From the NCBI GenBank assembly GCA_038244055.1, contig JBBRTW010000083.1:1-19500 (forward strand): a stretch of 19,500 nucleotides of DNA, in the 5' to 3' direction. Positions 14,891 to 19,500 of the stretch are shown piece by piece; position 1 is the first letter of the stretch; every line of letters starts with the position of its first letter. The notes under the pieces were generated by a model. That model was not told the origin of the DNA. It made no database searches and saw only the letters and a program-made list of their open reading frames with translations. Position numbers and translations under genes: made by a program. This DNA is from DASPKW01 sp038244055 (lineage in GTDB: Bacteria; Planctomycetota; Phycisphaerae; Tepidisphaerales; Tepidisphaeraceae).

Positions 14891-16104
14891 CCATCCGCCA
14901 CATCATCCAGATGCCGCCCCTTGGGGATATACCCCAGCACCAGCCCGGCCGCGATCAGGAGCATGGCCGCGCCGCTCAAATACAAACGGATGCGCGGCTC
15001 GCGCACCAGTGTCGCCAGGGCCCCGCCCACCGGTTGATACTCCGGCATCGGCGGCGGCGGGGGGACGGCCACCAGATGGAATGGCGACATCTCCACCTTC
15101 CCCATCCCGCGCAGGGGCAATACGCTCATCCCCGCGCGGATGTACTTCATCTGCCGCTGCGCCAGGCGCTCGGCCAGGGTCGGGTCATCGGCGACGCGCT
15201 GCAAAAATTCCTCGTTGACGCGGGTCTGCTCCTTGAGATGCTCCAGATCGGCCTGGAGCTTCTGCCGCTCCCAGGCCAGGCGATGATTGTCATCGGCCAG
15301 GGGCAGGAGCGAGACGCAGGCGATGATGGCGATGCCGATACAGAGAAGCGGAATCGTCAGCACGCCCCCACCCCGGCGAAGCGCGGGCGGGCCGGATGGG
15401 ACTTCTTCATCCTCCGCCTCCTCCGCATCGTCCTGATTCTGCGCGCCCCAGGGATCGAGCGAGCCGGGGTCGACATCGGGCTCGGGGTCGGGTTCGGGCT
15501 TGCGATCAATTTTGACTGCCGGCGATGGCGTTGGCGCAGACGCGGAGGTTGGCGCGGTGGGAGCGAGCGGACGGGGTTTGCGGATCACGGGCTCTATATC
15601 AAACGCCGAATGAGGCGAAGCCGCGGACGCGGCCGAATTATCCACATTATCCGCCTGATCGAGTTCGGCTTCATCGGCCGTTGACTCAACTTCCGCAGAA
15701 TCGATTTCCGTCGAATCCTCTTCCGCCTCGACCGAATCAAAGAGCGAAGCGCCGATCGCCGGCACGACTTCGGTGTCAGAGTCAATCTCAGGCTGAATCA
15801 ATCCCCGCGCGGATGCCGGCGCGGTCGATCCGGCCAGCGGCGAGACAGAAGCCCCCTTCAAATCCGCAATCCCGAGCGACACCGCTCCGCCCGAGCTAAA
15901 CCCCGTCCCATCGCGCGAAAACGCGCCGGGCACGGGGGAAGCGCTCCGAGAGAGTGGCGCTTCCCACGAGCCCTGCGCGTCATTGGCCGGCACGGCAACC
16001 TGCACGGGCAAAACCGTGTGCAGATCGCCAGCAGCCGTCGCGGACGCTTTGGGGGCGGCCGTCGCGGCAGAGTCGGATTTTGTCGCGTCGCATCCTTGCG
16101 ACAT
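14875..16104 (-). CDS. FtsB/DivIC-like coiled-coil membrane protein with long acidic N-terminus
   Basis: 409 residues. Residues 1-240 are low complexity: Ala/Ser/Pro-rich, then strongly acidic (EAEEDSTEIDSAEVEST, DPEPDVDPG, DDAEEAEDEEV). A membrane helix follows (LTIPLLCIGIAIIACVSLLPL, about 249-269), then a coiled coil (HRLAWERQKLQADLEHLKEQ onward, ending DDPTLAERLAQRQMKYI) and a second hydrophobic helix near the C-terminus (LYLSGAAMLLIAAGLVLGYIP). The helix plus coiled coil plus 'DDPxLxERLARRQ' pattern is that of septum-formation initiators (FtsB/DivIC). The neighbour supports this: enolase followed by ftsB is common in proteobacteria. ATG at 16104 has AAGGAAGG upstream, 33 bp after the enolase stop. 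The N-terminal extension and second membrane helix are not typical of FtsB. Function is inferred; planctomycetes lack FtsZ in many lineages. Confidence 0.65.
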   Translation of the reverse strand: MSQGCDATKSDSAATAAPKASATAAGDLHTVLPVQVAVPANDAQGSWEAPLSRSASPVPGAFSRDGTGFSSGGAVSLGIADLKGASVSPLAGSTAPASARGLIQPEIDSDTEVVPAIGASLFDSVEAEEDSTEIDSAEVESTADEAELDQADNVDNSAASAASPHSAFDIEPVIRKPRPLAPTAPTSASAPTPSPAVKIDRKPEPDPEPDVDPGSLDPWGAQNQDDAEEAEDEEVPSGPPALRRGGGVLTIPLLCIGIAIIACVSLLPLADDNHRLAWERQKLQADLEHLKEQTRVNEEFLQRVADDPTLAERLAQRQMKYIRAGMSVLPLRGMGKVEMSPFHLVAVPPPPPMPEYQPVGGALATLVREPRIRLYLSGAAMLLIAAGLVLGYIPKGRHLDDVADGKDEG

Positions 16105-16120
16105 GCCGAACCTTCCTTGG

Positions 16121-16136
16121 CCGGGAACGATCCCGG
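16121..16136. other. Hairpin between eno and the FtsB-like gene
   Basis: Perfect 6-bp stem CCGGGA/TCCCGG with a 4-nt loop, directly after the enolase stop and before the ribosome site of the next gene. There is no T-run, so it is more likely an RNA stability or processing element than a terminator. Confidence 0.4.
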
Positions 16137-16137
16137 A

Positions 16138-17439
16138 TTACTTGTTCCAGAACTTAGCGCCGTACACAGCGCGGTCGCCGAGTTGCTCTTCGATGCGGAG
16201 AAGCTGGTTGTACTTGGCGACGCGGTCGCTGCGGGCCGGCGCGCCGGTCTTGATCTGTCCGCAGTTGGTCGCCACGGCGATATCGGCGATGGTGGAATCT
16301 TCGGTCTCGCCCGAGCGGTGGGAAAGGACGGCGCTGTAGCCATTGCGCATCGCCAGACCCACGGCCGCGAAAGTCTCCGAGAGCGTGCCGATCTGGTTCA
16401 CCTTCACCAGGATCGAATTGGCGGTCTTGGTCTTGATCCCCTTCTCGAGGAACTTGACGTTAGTCACGAAAAGATCATCGCCGACGAGCTGGATCTTATT
16501 TCCGAGCGTATCGGTGAGCTTCTTCCAGCCATCCCAGTCGTTCTCCGCCAGGCCATCTTCGAGGCTGCGGATGGGGTACTTGCTGATCCAGTCTTTCCAG
16601 ATTCCGATCACATCATCGGAGGAAAGCACTTCCTTGGGGTTGGACTTGAAGAAGCAGTAGCCCTTCTTGCCGAGTTTCTCGGCCTCGTTCCAGAGCTCGC
16701 TCATGGCCGGGTCGAGCGCGACGAAAATCTGCTCGCCCCACTTGTAGCCGGCCTTGCCGGTGGCTTCCTCAATGACCTTGAGCGCATCCTCTGCCGACTT
16801 GAGGCTGGGGGCGAATCCGCCCTCATCGCCGACCGAAGTATTGAGCCCCTGCTTCTTCAAAACGCCCTTGAGGGCATGGTAAATCTCGACGCCGGCGCGG
16901 AGGGCTTCGGAGAAGGAATCGAAACCCCACGGCTGAATCATGAATTCCTGGAAATCGACGTTGTTGTCCGCGTGCTTGCCGCCGTTGAGGATGTTCATCA
17001 TCGGCACCGGCAGGGTGCAGGCGGCCGACCCGCCGAGGTAGCGATAGAGCGGCAGGCCCGTCGCAGTGGCGGCCGCCTTGGCAACCGCCATGGAAACGCC
17101 CAGCAGCGCGTTAGCGCCGAGCTTGGCCTTGGTGGGGGTGCCATCGAGATCGATCATCAGGCTATCGATGTGCTCCTGATCGCGCGAATCCAGGCCGATC
17201 AGCTCGGGGGCGATCTTGGAATTAACGTTTTCCACCGCCTTGGTCACGCCCTTGCCGAGGTACTTCTTCTTGTCATCATCGCGCAATTCGACGGCCTCAT
17301 TTTCACCCGTGGAAGCGCCCGAGGGGACGGCGGCCCGGCCGGTGGTGCCATCTTCGAGGATGACATCCACTTCGATGGTGGGGTTTCCCCGGGAATCGAG
17401 GATCTGGCGGGCCTGGATGAAGTCGATGTTGGTGCTCAT
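16138..17439 (-). CDS. eno: Enolase
   Basis: 433-residue phosphopyruvate hydratase converting 2-phosphoglycerate to phosphoenolpyruvate (Mg2+-dependent, cytoplasm). The N-terminal IDFIQARQILDSRGNPTIEVD and PSGASTG loop, the catalytic GDEGGFAP (Glu of the acid/base set), the metal sites in VALDPAMSE, SLEDGLAENDW and GDDLFVTN, the catalytic-lysine segment KVNQIGTL, and the signature LSHRSGETEDSTIADIAVA are all present. ATG at 17439 gives the standard N-terminus; upstream in-frame codons would add a non-family extension. Length is normal. A promoter with a perfect TTGACA lies about 110 bp upstream, and the gene is followed by the FtsB-like gene, probably in one operon. Confidence 0.97.
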   Translation of the reverse strand: MSTNIDFIQARQILDSRGNPTIEVDVILEDGTTGRAAVPSGASTGENEAVELRDDDKKKYLGKGVTKAVENVNSKIAPELIGLDSRDQEHIDSLMIDLDGTPTKAKLGANALLGVSMAVAKAAATATGLPLYRYLGGSAACTLPVPMMNILNGGKHADNNVDFQEFMIQPWGFDSFSEALRAGVEIYHALKGVLKKQGLNTSVGDEGGFAPSLKSAEDALKVIEEATGKAGYKWGEQIFVALDPAMSELWNEAEKLGKKGYCFFKSNPKEVLSSDDVIGIWKDWISKYPIRSLEDGLAENDWDGWKKLTDTLGNKIQLVGDDLFVTNVKFLEKGIKTKTANSILVKVNQIGTLSETFAAVGLAMRNGYSAVLSHRSGETEDSTIADIAVATNCGQIKTGAPARSDRVAKYNQLLRIEEQLGDRAVYGAKFWNK

Positions 17440-17542
17440 GATGCGTCTTTCTGAATGATTATCGGACGAACGCCCCATGAAACTGCAACGCTCGTTGCGC
17501 CGAGGAGGGGACGCCCGCCCTGGACAAAAAACTGAGGGGTTG

Positions 17543-17570
17543 AGTCTATGCGCGGGGTGATTGGTGTCAA
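17543..17570 (-). promoter_or_regulatory. Candidate eno promoter
   Basis: On the minus strand a perfect TTGACA (17565-17570) and TAGACT (17543-17548) are spaced by 16 bp. The leader to the enolase start would be about 100 nt. Confidence 0.5.
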
Positions 17571-17584
17571 ACGAAGTTTACGGT

Positions 17585-17713
17585 GTGGTGCGGGCTTTCA
17601 GCCTGCCTTGATGGGCTTTCAGCCCGCCGCGCTTGTGGTGCCGGCTTTCAGCCGGCCTTTGAATTTCATATTGTGGCACTCTGAGCCGTTTGCAGGCTGA
17701 AAGCCTGCACCAC
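17585..17713. repeat. Palindromic repeat element with GGCTTTCAGCC units
   Basis: A 22-bp inverted repeat (17585-17606 and 17692-17713, one mismatch) encloses further copies of GGCTTTCAGCC. Units lie at 17593-17603, 17614-17624 and 17643-17653, with the complement GGCTGAAAGCC at 17695-17705. It can form a large cruciform or a branched RNA. I associate similar units with planctomycete intergenic regions. Confidence 0.75.
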
Positions 17714-17889
17714 AAAACCCCTCATGCCCAGCTCTGTCTCAAGCCCCACCGTGACACCGGCGTCCCGCCCGTGCTGGCGACATGGAGTGGGAAAAGACGC
17801 AAATTCGCCGAAGCTTTTAGTTCAATATTTCCAGCACGGCCGGGACGGCCGTGTCACGGGAAAGCATTGAGACAAAACCCCTCATGCCC
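17712..17889. repeat. MITE-like palindromic element with 18-bp direct repeats
   Basis: An 18-bp direct repeat (ACAAAACCCCTCATGCCC at 17712-17729 and 17872-17889) brackets a unit with 8-bp inverted ends TGTCTCAA/TTGAGACA (17735-17742, 17867-17874). Inside is a 28-bp inverted repeat with three mismatches (17750-17777, 17831-17858). No protein is encoded. The right-hand direct repeat contains the stop codon of the next minus-strand gene. Confidence 0.75.
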
Positions 17890-18130
17890 TGAAAAACCGG
17901 CTCGATGTGCCATGCGCCCCCACCCCGAGCCTCACCGATCGCCCGCAGCGCGGGCAATTCCCGCGATATTCGGCCGCATCGGGGTTGCGGTAGATGCGAA
18001 CATAGGCATTGCAGCAGGTAAAGAGCACCGACACGAAAGGGCGCTCAACTCGATTGGAAGTGGAGTCATCAGATGGGGTTACACCGCAAGCGGGAGAAAG
18101 ATCGAGCTGATAGTCGCGCGGATCACGCAT
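17882..18130 (-). CDS. Small cysteine-rich protein of a planctomycete type
   Basis: 82 residues, no named function. The C-terminal half FVSVLFTCCNAYVRIYRNPDAAEYRGNCPRCGRSVRLGVGAHGTSSRFF resembles small proteins I recall from Planctomycetota, often a 'CCN-Y-RIYRN ... CPRCG' pattern. Cys-Cys plus CPRC form a plausible zinc-ribbon-like site. The N-terminal 30 residues are polar and variable. ATG at 18130 has AGAGG five bases upstream. It is followed by palindromic repeats and lies 75 bp downstream of the cyclodeaminase gene on the same strand. A shorter start is possible. I infer it is a real gene from the ribosome site and the cysteine pattern; its role is unknown. Confidence 0.7.
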   Translation of the reverse strand: MRDPRDYQLDLSPACGVTPSDDSTSNRVERPFVSVLFTCCNAYVRIYRNPDAAEYRGNCPRCGRSVRLGVGAHGTSSRFFRA

Positions 18131-18204
18131 CGTACCTCTGTCATCGGCCGAGGCACCCCGGCAATTTTAACCGCTCGGATTTCAACCTCTCGGATCTCAA
18201 CCCC

Positions 18205-18831
18205 TCAGCTCTCCATCTGATGCCGTTCCCAGATTCGCGGCGCGACTTTCTGAATCAGCGCTGCGGCGCGGGTCAACAACGCGCCGATGGTGCTCTCGAT
18301 GACCGCCCGATCGCCGGGGTCTTTCACATCCGGCAGATTGGCACGAACGTTGTAGACCGCACAGCGCGCGGTGGCCATTGCCAGATCGGCGCAGACGGCC
18401 AGATCCGAAAGCAGATTGGGGTTGATAAACCCAAGGATGCGATCCACCAGCCCCAGCGCCGCCACCGATGTGGCCGCCATCGCCTCGGGGATTCTTATGC
18501 ACGCCAGCAGCGCCGCATTGAAACTCGCCGTTTTGTCTGGGTCGGTATCCGGGAGTTTCCGCGCCAGCGAAATCGCTTCAAACGCGCTCTGATCCTCGGC
18601 CATCAGTTCGAGCAGCACGCCCCGCGCCCGCGTCAACTCCGCCAGCACCGGCCGAAGTTCCGGCTCGTATGCTTCGAGTCCCTTTTTCCCGAGGCTGTAG
18701 TTGATGGCCATTTCCCCCATGGATATTCCCAGCGCTCCGACGAGCGCGGCGACGCTGCCACCGCCGGGTGTCGGCCTGCGGGCGGCGGCAGCATCGAGAA
18801 ACTGCCCGATTGAAGTATTGCGATCAAACAT
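18205..18831 (-). CDS. fchA: Cyclodeaminase/methenyl-THF cyclohydrolase (FchA/FTCD_C family)
   Basis: 208-residue all-helical folate enzyme. The family either deaminates 5-formimino-tetrahydrofolate to 5,10-methenyl-THF (cyclodeaminase, histidine or glycine breakdown) or interconverts methenyl- and 10-formyl-THF (FchA). Marks are the N-terminal PTPGGGSVAALVGALGISM (about 20-38), the long helical segment with MAATSVAALGLVDRILGF, and SDLAVCADLAMATARCAVYNVRANL (about 140-165). Length fits a stand-alone enzyme. ATG at 18831; the site upstream is a weak GGAA. Next to it is a class V aminotransferase, which does not decide between the two reactions. The stretch before the start has a 6-bp-stem hairpin (18869-18884). 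Confidence 0.9.
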   Translation of the reverse strand: MFDRNTSIGQFLDAAAARRPTPGGGSVAALVGALGISMGEMAINYSLGKKGLEAYEPELRPVLAELTRARGVLLELMAEDQSAFEAISLARKLPDTDPDKTASFNAALLACIRIPEAMAATSVAALGLVDRILGFINPNLLSDLAVCADLAMATARCAVYNVRANLPDVKDPGDRAVIESTIGALLTRAAALIQKVAPRIWERHQMES

Positions 18832-18868
18832 GCGTGAACCCGTTCCTTTTCAATATGGCGAACTCCAC

Positions 18869-18884
18869 CCACTATCCTTAGTGG
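18869..18884. other. Small hairpin upstream of fchA
   Basis: CCACTA-TCCT-TAGTGG, a perfect 6-bp stem in the 141-bp gap between the aminotransferase and fchA. It could be an operator or an RNA structure; nothing else supports a function. Confidence 0.3.
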
Positions 18885-18972
18885 AACATTGACACATCGT
18901 TGAACAAATCATCATCAATTCCCGAACCCACCGGTGTGGGGGGCGGAATGATATAACCCGAATTTCGTTTGT

Positions 18973-19500
18973 CTATAGATGAGCTGGGAGATGGCCAAGC
19001 AATCGGTCAATCTGCTCATCAGTATTATAGAAATGCGCCGATACGCGCAGCCGACCCTCGCGCAAGGCGATTTCCGTATGGTGATCGGCCCGAAGCATTC
19101 GAAAAATTCGGGCATGGTCGTGCGTGGGCGATTCCCCGGCCAGCGGCGAAATGAAACTCACGATCCCGCTCCAGGATTGCCCAGAACGTGGGCTGATCAC
19201 CATATAACCAGTGCGTTTCAAGCCATCGATCAAACGATCCGTCAGATGCTGTAATCGATTCGACACCGGCTCGGTGCCAATCTCCAGCAACATTTCAAGC
19301 GATGCCTTCAGCGCGAGGAGTCCCGGAAGATTGTGCGATCCGCATTCGAATCTCCGCGCATCGGATTTGAGCGTGAAATCATACTGCCCGTAGTCCTGAT
19401 CATTGATGACGTTCATCCATCCCATGATCAGGGGGCGGGTTGATGCAAGTAATTCCTTGCGGCAATAAAAAATCCCCGCCCCTTCCGGGCCGAGCAGCCA
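18973..19500 (-). CDS. Class V aminotransferase, C-terminal part (5' end outside window)
   Basis: The frame is open to the window edge, giving 175 residues of the C-terminal half. It begins WLLGPEGAGIFYCRKELL, the strand just after the PLP-lysine region (usually 'HKWLLGPEGxGxLY'), so the lysine lies just beyond the edge. GWMNVINDQDY and RFECGSHNLPGLLALKASLEMLLEIG (about residues 50-75 of this part) are the family's C-terminal dimer and substrate region, and REGRLRVSAHFYNTDEQIDRLL is the usual ending. PLP enzymes of this fold include cysteine desulfurases, isopenicillin N epimerase-like proteins and serine-glyoxylate aminotransferases; the epimerase/desulfurase-like subgroup fits best. The ATG at 19425 is internal and not the start. 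Confidence 0.9.
   Translation of the reverse strand, partial: WLLGPEGAGIFYCRKELLASTRPLIMGWMNVINDQDYGQYDFTLKSDARRFECGSHNLPGLLALKASLEMLLEIGTEPVSNRLQHLTDRLIDGLKRTGYMVISPRSGQSWSGIVSFISPLAGESPTHDHARIFRMLRADHHTEIALREGRLRVSAHFYNTDEQIDRLLGHLPAHL

Larger units (their letters stand above)
17440..17881. other. 442-bp intergenic region with palindromic repeats
   Basis: This gap between enolase and the small cysteine-rich gene holds the eno promoter and two palindromic repeat elements. The plus-strand frame starting near 17690 has no domain and is a shadow. Confidence 0.7.

Noticed and set aside
17593..17705. CRISPR-like array from repeated GGCTTTCAGCC
   Set aside because: Units are only 11 bp, unequally spaced, one is inverted, and no cas genes are present.

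Overview
The window looks like chromosomal DNA of a GC-rich planctomycete, possibly of the Phycisphaerae. This is an inference, from three things: the style of the tyrosine recombinase, a small cysteine-containing protein of a type I associate with Planctomycetota, and 'GGCTTTCAGCC' style intergenic palindromes. No rRNA gene is present to fix the taxonomy. Nearly all genes lie on the minus strand; only the thioredoxin-like gene and a partial or decayed HTH ORF lie on plus.

Region by region. 1-1740 is the end of an integrated element. It holds an excisionase-like HTH fragment and a tyrosine recombinase with an apparent one-base frameshift just after the catalytic Tyr, and it abuts the 3' end of a tRNA-Asp(GTC) gene (1742-1815). 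1997-2524 (+) encodes an exported TlpA/ResA-like thioredoxin, convergent with the next operon. 2599-11408 (-) is the centrepiece: six tightly spaced genes transcribed in the order [dihaem cytochrome c + ethylbenzene-dehydrogenase-type haem b fusion] - [Tat-exported molybdopterin catalytic subunit] - [His-rich small protein] - [four-cluster ferredoxin-like beta subunit] - [NarJ/TorD-type chaperone] - moaA. The alpha and beta subunits resemble the periplasmic nitrite oxidoreductase (NXR, Nitrospira/anammox type) branch of the type II DMSO reductase family rather than cytoplasmic NarGH. No NarI-like membrane subunit is encoded. A good sigma70-like promoter lies 50-90 bp upstream of the first gene.

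11409-12026 is a gene-poor regulatory stretch with the operon promoter and two minus-strand terminator-like hairpins. 12027-14373 (-) carries class II fructose-bisphosphate aldolase, then two tandem paralogous small proteins, a nucleotidyltransferase (a toxin-antitoxin-like cassette) and a group II truncated haemoglobin, closely spaced or overlapping. 14374-14874 is intergenic, with simple repeats and the aldolase promoter. 14875-17439 (-) is enolase followed by an FtsB/DivIC-like coiled-coil membrane protein with a long acidic N-terminal region. 17440-17881 holds the enolase promoter and two adjacent palindromic repeat elements. 17882-19500 (-) holds a small cysteine-rich protein, a cyclodeaminase/FchA-family folate enzyme and the C-terminal half of a class V aminotransferase that runs off the window.

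How the genes work together. The central operon encodes a self-contained periplasmic molybdoenzyme: a catalytic Mo-bisPGD subunit, an Fe-S wire, and a fused b/c-type haem protein that can pass electrons to or from the cytochrome c pool. With it come a maturation chaperone and a gene for the first step of molybdenum cofactor synthesis. The likely substrate is nitrite/nitrate, but two ligand changes in the catalytic subunit leave the reaction open.
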